Shown: in pieces, positions 17,877-25,872 of the stretch
How positions within the stretch are numbered: position 1 is the first letter of the stretch
Layout: every line of letters starts with the position of its first letter
Assembly (NCBI GenBank): GCA_002796025.1
Contig: PCVQ01000004.1
Span: forward strand, 1 to 33,303
Length of the DNA: 33,303 bases
Source: Candidatus Peregrinibacteria bacterium CG11_big_fil_rev_8_21_14_0_20_46_8
Lineage (GTDB): Bacteria; Patescibacteriota; Gracilibacteria; UBA1369; UM-FILTER-53-11
Reading direction: 5' to 3'
Position numbers and translations under genes: made by a program
Notes under the pieces: generated by a model
Told to the model about the DNA's origin: nothing
What the model saw: only the letters and a program-made list of their open reading frames with translations
The model's database searches: none

Positions 17877-17912
17877 TGTGTTGGGGTAAAGTGCCTGTCA
17901 ATTAAACAATAT

Positions 17913-18590
17913 TTATCTTTTTTCAACAAATTTTTCTTTGGAAAATTTCTTGGCAGCTAGGATTTTTTGTTGCGCCTTGCCAAAGGGGCAGTAGTCGAGC
18001 AATGGACACTCACTGCAGCGCGGTTTCGGCTTACAGATTTTGCGTCCATGGGAGATCATTTGAATGTGTGTGGAAATCCAATATTTTTTATCAATTGCAC
18101 GGCGCAAATCTAAATCGGCTTTGTCGGCTGTCGTTGCCCTTGTTAGGTCTAAGCGCAGCGCAACACGGTGTACATGGCGGTCCACAGGAAAGGCCGGCAC
18201 ACCAAATGCTTGTGTCAAAACTACGCTCGCGGTTTTACGTCCAACGCCGGGCAGTTTTTGCAGCGATTCTAAATTGTTCGGTACCTCGCCGCCATATTCT
18301 TCTAAAATTGCGTGCGCAGCTCCCAGCAAACTTTTAGTTTTTGCATTAAAAAATCCGGTAGTACGAATTAGTGCCATAACTTTGCGCGGTCCGAGGGCAA
18401 GTAGTTGTTCCGGTGTGCCCCCCACTTTGAATAACTCTTTGGTAACAATATTAACGCGCTCATCAGTACACTGTGCCGATAAAATCGTCGCAACGAGTAG
18501 CTGAAAAGGTGTCTCAAAATTTAAAAAAGGTCGGGGATTTGGATACTCTCTGTTGAGAATTCCTATGATTTTTGTTGTGCGCGCGTCCAC
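17913..18590 (-). CDS. nth: Endonuclease III
   Basis: PFQLLVATILSAQCTDERVN, LPGVGRKTASVVL, VDRHVHRVALRL, C-X6-C-X2-C-X5-C [4Fe-4S] motif CKPKPRCSECPLLDYC. Confidence 0.96.
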   Translation of the reverse strand: MDARTTKIIGILNREYPNPRPFLNFETPFQLLVATILSAQCTDERVNIVTKELFKVGGTPEQLLALGPRKVMALIRTTGFFNAKTKSLLGAAHAILEEYGGEVPNNLESLQKLPGVGRKTASVVLTQAFGVPAFPVDRHVHRVALRLDLTRATTADKADLDLRRAIDKKYWISTHIQMISHGRKICKPKPRCSECPLLDYCPFGKAQQKILAAKKFSKEKFVEKR

Positions 18591-18608
18591 GGACGCATTA
18601 TAGCGGAG

Positions 18609-19181
18609 TTATGCTGCTCGTGCTTCCGGTCCGGCATCGGTTTCTTTTTCTACACGTGCAGCTCGTATTTCTGTTTTTAACTCTTCATTCACTACTGCAA
18701 ATGCATCGCCGGCTTGGAATGCCGCATCGAGAAGAGGCTTTATTGCACGTACTTCCGGATCCAGCATCGCAGCTATCTTTACTAACCACTGTGCTGCATC
18801 ACTTCTTTCTTTGTCCATTTTTTGTATCTCTTCATCACTTACATTTTTAAGATCAAGAATTCCTACGCGTACAAGCTGTTGAATTTGATTTGAACCAGTA
18901 TATACGCCGCGCTGTACAATTCCTGGGATTTTTTCCCAAACTGTCCGTGTTGGTCCCATTGCTTTGTCTAGCAGTTTCCATAATCCGGCATAGAGCGGCC
19001 AGATGCTTTCATGTTGAATAATCTCGCGCGGTAATGCGGTCAGTTTTTGCGCTTCCTCTTTTTCGAGTGTTTCGCCGCCTTGTATTTTTTTTAGCAGCTC
19101 AGCGTATTGTAAAGTTTCCTTCGTTTCGTCCTGTTCGCCTAGATTTTCCGAAGGAGCCTGCTCAATTGATTCATTGTGCAT
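18609..19181 (-). CDS. Hypothetical protein
   Basis: Start chosen at MHNESIEQ; charged helical protein without a recognised family. Confidence 0.6.
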   Translation of the reverse strand: MHNESIEQAPSENLGEQDETKETLQYAELLKKIQGGETLEKEEAQKLTALPREIIQHESIWPLYAGLWKLLDKAMGPTRTVWEKIPGIVQRGVYTGSNQIQQLVRVGILDLKNVSDEEIQKMDKERSDAAQWLVKIAAMLDPEVRAIKPLLDAAFQAGDAFAVVNEELKTEIRAARVEKETDAGPEARAA

Positions 19182-19289
19182 ATCTGAAGAGTAGCACAAA
19201 TTTTGCTGTATTTGGAGCTTTTCGTAAGTTCTAGGCAAACTCTGCGTTTGTATCTCCGGTACGTCCACTATTTCTTAATTTTTCTCATT

Positions 19290-19697
19290 ATGATAGGAAA
19301 ATTCACCGCTTTTATAGCTGTCACCATCATGTTTGCAGGTGCCGCATATCCAGCAATCGCAGACTCTCTTCATAGAAATGCGGTAACGGTATCTACCGTG
19401 CCGGAGGTTTCAAGATCAAATACAGAGCAAACTGCCTCACCAGCTGCACCGACTACGCCAAATACTTCAACCGAGCCAGCTTCTCCACCAAGCCAGACGG
19501 TATCACCGGCTCCAAATCAAAATTCACCAACTTCAAGTACAGCTGGAAACAGCAATACCAATTTAAATACAGCAACGCAAAGCGGTACACAGGTAAACGG
19601 TAATACTCCTATTACACGCGCACCTCAAAATAACTTCCCAAGTACCTCTGCAACCGATTATAGATCACAATTTTTACTTGAGAACAGAGTTCAATAA
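19290..19697 (+). CDS. Secreted Ser/Thr/Pro/Asn-rich protein
   Basis: Signal peptide MIGKFTAFIAVTIMFAGAAYPAIADS followed by low-complexity PTTPNTSTEPASPPSQTVSPAPNQN. Confidence 0.7.
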   Translation: MIGKFTAFIAVTIMFAGAAYPAIADSLHRNAVTVSTVPEVSRSNTEQTASPAAPTTPNTSTEPASPPSQTVSPAPNQNSPTSSTAGNSNTNLNTATQSGTQVNGNTPITRAPQNNFPSTSATDYRSQFLLENRVQ

Positions 19698-19772
19698 GCA
19701 TTTTGTAAGTTTTTCATATTGTCATCGTTTCAACAATCGGTGTCAGAGATGGCACCTAACATATCGAAGAGA

Positions 19773-19807
19773 GGGGGGTCACCACGTTGGGGAGGTGGCC
19801 CCCTTTT
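19773..19807 (+). terminator. Intrinsic terminator
   Basis: GGGGGTCACC...GGTGGCCCCCTTTT hairpin downstream of the 19290 gene. Confidence 0.8.
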
Positions 19808-19901
19808 CATATGTGCAATTTTATGGGGGATTTGCTCTTAAAAGATTATTTTGTTAGGCTTCACCTTAGTGTGTGTTTTTATTTTTTTAACCCCCATATT
19901 T

Positions 19902-20105
19902 ATGTTTGACGATCAAAATGCTGCTATGGGCGGTGACAATGCCGGCCAGCAAGACGCAGGTGCTATGCCAGCAGGTGAAGGTGAAAACCAAGAAGGTCAA
20001 CACCAGGGCGGTGAGCATTCCGAAGGCGAATCTCAAAGCCATGAAGGCGGTGAGGCTGCCGGTGGAGATTCAGCTCCAGCTGCGGGAGGAGAAGGAGGCA
20101 TGTAA
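19902..20105 (+). CDS. Small acidic Gly/Glu/His-rich hypothetical protein
   Basis: MFDDQNAAMGGDNAGQQDAGAMPAGEGENQEGQHQGGEHSEGES...; start at ATG 19902 preferred over the TTG at 19851 because of the shared upstream motif. Confidence 0.55.
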   Translation: MFDDQNAAMGGDNAGQQDAGAMPAGEGENQEGQHQGGEHSEGESQSHEGGEAAGGDSAPAAGGEGGM

Positions 20106-20122
20106 TTTTGCCAAATCTCGAT

Positions 20123-20153
20123 AAAAAAGAGCGCTCATTGAGTGCTCTTTTTT
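20123..20153. terminator. Intrinsic terminator
   Basis: AAAAAAGAGCGCTC-ATT-GAGTGCTCTTTTTT. Confidence 0.85.
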
Positions 20154-20241
20154 AGCAAAATATGCAACATAGAGCACAAATATCAATGGAGATTTAATAT
20201 TGCACATCAATCCTTCTTCGTTTGGGCGTCATAAATAAGTT

Positions 20242-20781
20242 ATGGCATACCATTATCAAGAATTGAGCAGATCTATAATTATAGCTGCCAAAAAAGGCAG
20301 TAGAGATGATTTTAATAGGATCGTGGAAAGATACCAGCGGCCGATCTATGGTTTTGTGAATAAAATGACGCATAGTCCCACGGAAACTGAAGATCTCACC
20401 CAAGAGATTTTTCTAAAATTATATCTTAATATTAAAAAATATGACCCGGAGAGGAGATTTTCGAGTTGGTTATTTACAATAGCCAGGAGAATTGTAATCG
20501 ATTATTTTCGAAAAAAAGGCCGTAATAAAGAGCTTTTTATTATCGATGATCCAGAAAATTATTTTGAACCTTCTATAGATCCTCCCAATATGGGGGATAA
20601 AATCGATATTCAGGAGGCTTTTTTGAATCTGAAACCACGATATCAGCGGGTACTTTTTTTAAGGTATTGGAAAGGAGAGAGCTACAGGAGTATTTCTCGA
20701 AAATCACATTTAAGTTTAAATACGGTAAAAACTTATATACGTCGCGGTAAAAAAGAATTGCGCAGAAAACTCCCGGATTAA
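20242..20781 (+). CDS. ECF-type RNA polymerase sigma-70 factor
   Basis: TETEDLTQEIFLKLYLNIKKYDPERRFSSWLFTIARRIVIDYFRKKGR (region 2) and LNLKPRYQRVLFLRYWKGESYRSISRKSHLSLNTVKTYIRRGKKELRRKL (region 4). Confidence 0.95.
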   Translation: MAYHYQELSRSIIIAAKKGSRDDFNRIVERYQRPIYGFVNKMTHSPTETEDLTQEIFLKLYLNIKKYDPERRFSSWLFTIARRIVIDYFRKKGRNKELFIIDDPENYFEPSIDPPNMGDKIDIQEAFLNLKPRYQRVLFLRYWKGESYRSISRKSHLSLNTVKTYIRRGKKELRRKLPD

Positions 20782-20878
20782 AATTACATTGAAACTTCCG
20801 GCAGTTCGCTGGCGTATGTTAATAGTGCGAAGGTCGACCTCGCTCCCCAATATACATATACCTTAACTTCCAAATATT

Positions 20879-21808
20879 ATGAATACTACACAGAACATAA
20901 TCGGCGGAGTTGGCAGAAAATTTTTGTCAATCATTGCTATTTCAGCAATGCTCTTGTTTGCAGGAGCAATGAAAATTGCAAGTGCAGAAACAGATGTTAA
21001 TAGTGTCAATGAAAATAATATTAATGCTGAGACGAATAGTAGCGCAACCAGTGGCACCACCAATGGTACAACCAATGGCACGGTTGATGATACTACTGAT
21101 GATACCGAGTCTACCGAGACGGATAGCACGAATACTGATACTAACACCAATAACACCACTACGACCAATGGCAATAATCGCATCAATTTAGGAACAAATA
21201 GTGATAATAATTCTCAAAATATCGAAGAACTCTTTGTTTTAAAGGCGCTGTTTGATGATGAAAACGGCACGGTGAATAATACCAACATTGAAGATCTGTT
21301 TGTTTTGAAACAATTATTTGATGAGAATGGGAATGGAGGAGTTTTGAATAATGGAGGAGATAATCTAGAAGATCTTTTTGTGATTAAGGCACTGTTTGAT
21401 GATCAAAATGGAGACGGCATTTTAAACGGGAATGATAATCTAACAGATCTCATTGTGCTTCAAGCGCTATTTGATGATGATGAAAATGGAACTGGAACTG
21501 GAATCTTTAATGGAGACGATAGTAATTTAGAAGATCTTTTCATCTTATCAATTATTGATGATGACGATGGTACCGGTGACAGTGATTTAGTCGATCTTTT
21601 CGTCATCACAAAGCTGTTTGATGATGAAAATGGAACCGGAAGTGGAAATGGTCTCTTCAGTGGAGACGACAATCTAGAGGATCTTTTCATTTTGACTATC
21701 CTTGATGATGACGATGATAACGGTGGTACTGATTTAGTAGATCTTTTCGTCATTCGAGAGCTTTTCAATGATGATGAAGAGAACAATATCAATAATCTCT
21801 TAAACTAA
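20879..21808 (+). CDS. Secreted Asp/Asn-rich tandem-repeat protein with dockerin/EF-hand-like loops
   Basis: Signal-like N-terminus (FLSIIAISAMLLFAGAMKIASAE), Thr/Asn linker, then ~8 repeats of [N/D]LEDLFV[L/I]KALFDD(E/Q)NGxG, e.g. DDQNGDGILNGNDNLTDLIVLQALF. Confidence 0.8.
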   Translation: MNTTQNIIGGVGRKFLSIIAISAMLLFAGAMKIASAETDVNSVNENNINAETNSSATSGTTNGTTNGTVDDTTDDTESTETDSTNTDTNTNNTTTTNGNNRINLGTNSDNNSQNIEELFVLKALFDDENGTVNNTNIEDLFVLKQLFDENGNGGVLNNGGDNLEDLFVIKALFDDQNGDGILNGNDNLTDLIVLQALFDDDENGTGTGIFNGDDSNLEDLFILSIIDDDDGTGDSDLVDLFVITKLFDDENGTGSGNGLFSGDDNLEDLFILTILDDDDDNGGTDLVDLFVIRELFNDDEENNINNLLN

Positions 21809-21858
21809 TTCTAATTTCTAACCTGCCAAATCCCTGTGCGAATACAAATACGCCCACA

Positions 21859-23037
21859 CTAACGAAGAACAGTCATCTTTGAATGACTGTTCTTCGCTTT
21901 TTTAGTATGAACTTCTTCAGGCACAACTACTATTACTTTTAACCCCTGTTTATTCAGCTCATTAACCAATCCTTCTTCGTGACCAGCACCGAATTGAAGC
22001 ATCCCGATGGTCTGATTTTGGTTGCGTAGCGCTGTAGCAAAGTTTTCTGCAGTTTCACGGTTCCTTTGATCAATTACTACCTCTTGAATTTTTTCTTTAC
22101 TGCGCTTTTCGAGTCCTTGTAATGTTTGTGTATCATCAATATCTGCAAACGGATTTTTTGTTCTGGACACAGTAGTTTTTTTATTCGTCTTCACTTCATT
22201 TTCTGCCTTCATCAATCGTGATGCCTCCGCTACTGCATCTTGAAACTCGCCAATTTGGCGGTACGCTTTATTATTCTTCTGTTCTTTTGCCATTATCTCT
22301 AGATCGTCGAGATCAGTGTCATTTTTTTTCTCTTTTTCATCATCTCTCGCATCCCGCAACTTTTTAAGCATTTCAAGCTTGAGCGCGAGTCCTTTGTTGT
22401 TGGATTTTTTTGGTTTGAGGCGATCTTTAATATAAATATATTCTCGTACAATTTTTGCACTTTCTTCACGAGTTTCTAAATTTTCTGCTCCAACCAATTT
22501 TACATCACTGTGTTGGCTCCAAACTGTATACGGTGCTCCTTTCAGCCAAATTTGTCTCTCTACATTGTGAATTGCTTTTTCAATTTTATTAAACAGCTCG
22601 CTTTGTGCCTCGCGGTCGACCGGGTTCGTTTCTAAAACTGCTTCCAGTCTTTCGTACTCTTGCTGCAAGAGCTCAAGTGCTTTTAATTCATTTTGTACGT
22701 CGTGACGCTCGCGCTGTTCGACATCTCCTGTTAACTCGCCTTCGACCATAATGAGATTGATGTCTTTTTCATCTACAAGATAATTCATGATTTCATACGT
22801 CTCTCTTTGAGTTCGCTCCGCCTTATCGTTTACATTGTCGCCGTTTTTACTTCCGGGTGCTTTATGATATTGAGGAAAATAAATTACCGTGCCCCAATTT
22901 TCACCAGGCGCTTCGCTTGTGTACGTTGTTCCGATGGGAAGTTGATTTTTGTTATTTGCTTGAGCAAAAGTTTGGTGTGTCATTAGCAGCATGGCTGCTA
23001 TAAGACCGCTACTAACTATTTTTTGAATGATTTGCAT
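21859..23037 (-). CDS. Secreted TraB/TIKI (ChaN-like) superfamily protein
   Basis: Signal peptide MQIIQKIVSSGLIAAMLLMTHQTFAQA; GTVIYFPQYHK...RTQRETYEIMNYL...LIMVEGE; DQRNRETAENFATAL...TIGMLQFGAGHEEGLVNELNKQGLKVIVV. The upstream TTG at 23172 in the ORF track is rejected. Confidence 0.7.
   Translation of the reverse strand: MQIIQKIVSSGLIAAMLLMTHQTFAQANNKNQLPIGTTYTSEAPGENWGTVIYFPQYHKAPGSKNGDNVNDKAERTQRETYEIMNYLVDEKDINLIMVEGELTGDVEQRERHDVQNELKALELLQQEYERLEAVLETNPVDREAQSELFNKIEKAIHNVERQIWLKGAPYTVWSQHSDVKLVGAENLETREESAKIVREYIYIKDRLKPKKSNNKGLALKLEMLKKLRDARDDEKEKKNDTDLDDLEIMAKEQKNNKAYRQIGEFQDAVAEASRLMKAENEVKTNKKTTVSRTKNPFADIDDTQTLQGLEKRSKEKIQEVVIDQRNRETAENFATALRNQNQTIGMLQFGAGHEEGLVNELNKQGLKVIVVVPEEVHTKKAKNSHSKMTVLR
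21864..21904 (+). terminator. Intrinsic terminator overlapping the 3' end of the convergent gene
   Basis: GAAGAACAGTCAT-CTTTGA-ATGACTGTTCTTC followed by GCTTTTTT. Confidence 0.85.
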
Positions 23038-23158
23038 GTAATAGAGGTTAGTAAAATAGACACGGTCGCCCATCATAGTTGCTGGCGAACAGCATGCAAG
23101 GACAAATAAATTTCGTGTAGCAACAACAACCTGAAAACGCCTAGAACATAGGCAAATA

Positions 23159-23177
23159 TCACATTGACGCAATGTGA
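23159..23177. promoter_or_regulatory. Perfect 19-bp inverted repeat in a divergent intergenic region
   Basis: TCACATTG-ACG-CAATGTGA. Confidence 0.5.
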
Positions 23178-23258
23178 GACTCTTGTTTTATTGGCTGTAA
23201 AAATCTGCACTTGTTGCAGCTTTGCCCGTCACGGCAAGCTGGTGTACTCTTCCAGAAA

Positions 23259-24536
23259 ATGAAAAGTAAATTGCTCGATCTTATTCCAAGCCGCGAATCG
23301 CTCTCTCGTGTTGCGGAAAATATGCCTTTGCCCGAACGCGAGAAGCGCCCCCTCGTTGTCGCTTTTTACCTTACATTTGATTGCAATGCGCGCTGTAAAT
23401 TTTGCAGCCAGGCGAAATATGTATATGGAGAAGCAAAGGGTAATTATGCACATGTTCGCCGCGATATCGAGCGCGCTAAAGAGATTTTGCGTGTTATTCG
23501 GCGCGATGTTCCGAATATTTATTTTGAAGGTGGTGAGCCCACAATTTATCCAGGTTTTGAAGAAATTTTGGCGGAGTGCAAGAGCCTAGAATTTGAAACA
23601 ATCGCCGTAAATACTAATGCAATCAAATTTTCTCCGGCGGTTTTGGAATACGCGGATCTCCTTGTAGTCAGTATGCATTCCGATGATCCGCGCAAAGTCG
23701 TTGAGATTTATGAAATCGCCGGGGGCATAGAGAGAGGCGCGGAAATTATCGATAACATCGCGCGGTACAACAATATGCGCGATAAGAAAAAGACGCGCAT
23801 GGTCATAAATTGCGTTGCTACTGCAGAGAACCTTACAGACATTGCCGAAGTTGCAAGTTTTGCGCAGAATCTTGGAGTTCAATTTAATTTGGCGCCTTCA
23901 ATTCAGCCCGACGGTACTCCGGATCCCGCATTAATAGACAATCCCGATTATCAGCTTTTTGTCGATTGGATGATGAGGCAGGGAATGTTTGTTGCAGCGA
24001 GCCAAAATTATTTGCGCACTATTCGAAATTTTGAACCTTTTATTTGTGCGCCGCACTTGGTGCCCGGGGTACATCCGGACGGCCGCATGATTGTACCGTG
24101 TCCAAATTTGCCCGAGGCACCTGAAATGGTGAATATTTTGGAAGCTGGTGGAGTCATTGAGGGGTTGCGCATAGGCCGTGAAAAATTTGAAGCACAGCAT
24201 GGAATTTTAGACACAGCCCGCCGCTGTGCGGACAGGTGTCATAAAATGTGTTTTGTAGATACAAGCGGAACGAGCTCCATTGCGGGGATTATGACTATGG
24301 TTCAAGAAGGTGTACGCGGCTTCCGCCGCCAATTAGCGGTAAAAGATAAAATCTCCAATCGCGCACCGCCTCATCTTCGGTCTCACTCCGCATGTTTATG
24401 CGATCCCTATTACGACAAATTTGCACCTTGGATGCCGGAAGGTACCGAGGCATGGTTAAATCGCCGCAATCACTGCCCTGCCGATACTCAGCAAAAAACA
24501 TCAGGACATCCAGCATTGCGGGTTATTGAAGAGTAA
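23259..24536 (+). CDS. Radical SAM protein
   Basis: FYLTFDCNARCKFCSQA (CX3CX2C), YFEGGEPTIYPGFEEIL; additional C-terminal Cys cluster CADRCHKMCFVDTSG. Confidence 0.93.
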   Translation: MKSKLLDLIPSRESLSRVAENMPLPEREKRPLVVAFYLTFDCNARCKFCSQAKYVYGEAKGNYAHVRRDIERAKEILRVIRRDVPNIYFEGGEPTIYPGFEEILAECKSLEFETIAVNTNAIKFSPAVLEYADLLVVSMHSDDPRKVVEIYEIAGGIERGAEIIDNIARYNNMRDKKKTRMVINCVATAENLTDIAEVASFAQNLGVQFNLAPSIQPDGTPDPALIDNPDYQLFVDWMMRQGMFVAASQNYLRTIRNFEPFICAPHLVPGVHPDGRMIVPCPNLPEAPEMVNILEAGGVIEGLRIGREKFEAQHGILDTARRCADRCHKMCFVDTSGTSSIAGIMTMVQEGVRGFRRQLAVKDKISNRAPPHLRSHSACLCDPYYDKFAPWMPEGTEAWLNRRNHCPADTQQKTSGHPALRVIEE

Positions 24537-24597
24537 TAATGGTGCAATTCTTTTTTGTGATGAAACGTCTCTCAATTATCACTTAAAAGAATTCATT

Positions 24598-25011
24598 ATG
24601 ACAAAACAAGTTTCGAGTATAGAAAGTTCTTACCAAAAAACTTTAGATTTGTTTCATGCTATAGAAAGGAAAACAGGCTGGAAAGAAAACCACGAAGTAA
24701 CGTACAAAGCACTGCGAGCAGTGTTGCACGCTTTGCGGGATCGTATGATACCCGACGAAGCGGTTCAATTTGGTTCACAACTGCCTTTAATTGTCCGTGG
24801 TATGTACTATGAAGGATGGAAGCCGAGTAAAACGCCTCAAAAAATGAGCAAGGATGAATTTATTCAAAGGATCCAGGGCGAAACATATATTGCCCAGCCA
24901 AATCCTGAGGAGATGGTGAAACATATTCTGGAAGGCATCGATGAATTCATGGCCCCAGGAACTGTTGAAAAAATCAAAAATACTTTGCCCAAGGATTTTT
25001 GGGTGCTTTGA
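24598..25011 (+). CDS. DUF2267 domain protein
   Basis: ALRAVLHALRDRMIPDEAVQFGSQLPLIVRGMYYEGWKPSKTPQKMSKDEFIQRI is DUF2267-like. Confidence 0.8.
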   Translation: MTKQVSSIESSYQKTLDLFHAIERKTGWKENHEVTYKALRAVLHALRDRMIPDEAVQFGSQLPLIVRGMYYEGWKPSKTPQKMSKDEFIQRIQGETYIAQPNPEEMVKHILEGIDEFMAPGTVEKIKNTLPKDFWVL

Positions 25012-25024
25012 TTTGGGTGTTATC

Positions 25025-25099
25025 TGGAGCGAGTAAGGGGAATCGAACCCCTGTCCCCACCATGGCAAGGTGGTGTAATAGCCACTATACGATACTCGC
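25025..25099 (-). tRNA. tRNA-Gly (GCC anticodon), CCA encoded
   Basis: Reverse strand GCGAGTATCGTATAGTGGCTATTACACCACCTTGCCATGGTGGGGACAGGGGTTCGATTCCCCTTACTCGCTCCA. Confidence 0.95.
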
Positions 25100-25227
25100 G
25101 AAAGCAGGGGGAAATATAACATAGACTGCAAAAAACTCAACTTTTTTTAAGGTTGGGAATTCTAAAAGATGCGTTGCATCTCGAGAATATCTCTTATACA
25201 CTGCCTCAGGTTCTTACTGACTGCTAC

Positions 25228-25302
25228 GCCAGGGTAGCTCAGTGGTAGAGCATGCGACTGAAAATCGCAGTGTCGGCAGTTCAATTCTGCCCCCTGGCAC
25301 CA
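25228..25302 (+). tRNA. tRNA-Phe (GAA anticodon), CCA encoded
   Basis: GCCAGGGTAGCTCAGTGGTAGAGCATGCGACTGAAAATCGCAGTGTCGGCAGTTCAATTCTGCCCCCTGGCACCA. Confidence 0.95.
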
Positions 25303-25449
25303 AAAGCTGGTTATAAAGGAGGTATTCCGGTTAAGGCTGAATAAAGCACATACCAAACCACGCTTTTTTGAAAGTTAACCTGAACATTGACGTCTTCTTT
25401 GTAAGAAGCGCGTGTTTCTTGAATCTCATATTTTTTAACCCCCAGTGTT

Positions 25450-25833
25450 ATGAAAACACTCAAACAATTTTTCGCGGCACTATTGGTCTCGGGGGTTATC
25501 TTCGCACCCATGAGCAGTGTATCTGCTCAAGAGAATACTACGAAGTTACCTCCAGAAGATATCGCCTGTTTTAGTGCGGCGATTGAGGCGCGGTCGAGTG
25601 CTTTAATCGATGCTCTTGATGAATGGCAAGGCGATGTAAAGGTCGCAATTATGGAACGAAACGATGGCATTATCGAGTCATTAGCGCTTGAGCGCGATGC
25701 CCGCTTTGATGCACGCCGTAACGTTTTTGTTGCGTATACGGAACAAGTCCGTTTGCTTGATGCGCGATATGAGCAAATGCGCAATAACGCTTTTGCCAAT
25801 TATCGCAGTGCAGTCAATGACTGCCGTTCATAA
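25450..25833 (+). CDS. Secreted helical hypothetical protein with terminal Cys pair
   Basis: Signal peptide MKTLKQFFAALLVSGVIFAPMSSVSAQ; helical body bounded by Cys (DIACFSA...NDCRS). Confidence 0.7.
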   Translation: MKTLKQFFAALLVSGVIFAPMSSVSAQENTTKLPPEDIACFSAAIEARSSALIDALDEWQGDVKVAIMERNDGIIESLALERDARFDARRNVFVAYTEQVRLLDARYEQMRNNAFANYRSAVNDCRS

Positions 25834-25872
25834 GCGTTTCTTTTGCTGTTTATTTTTTAACCCTCATTTTAT

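Noticed and set aside
21460-21792. 110-aa Ser/Lys-rich ORF antisense to the Asp-rich repeat protein
   Set aside because: Complement of the GAT/GAA-rich repeats yields Ser/Phe/Lys; artefact of repeat composition.
21930-21950. Additional TTTTAACCCC match
   Set aside because: Lies inside the TraB-like coding region with no start codon in the right position; treated as a chance match to the leader motif.
25166-25185. Small hairpin GATGC-GTT-GCATC between the two tRNAs
   Set aside because: Only 5-bp arms; too weak to claim as a terminator or regulatory element.
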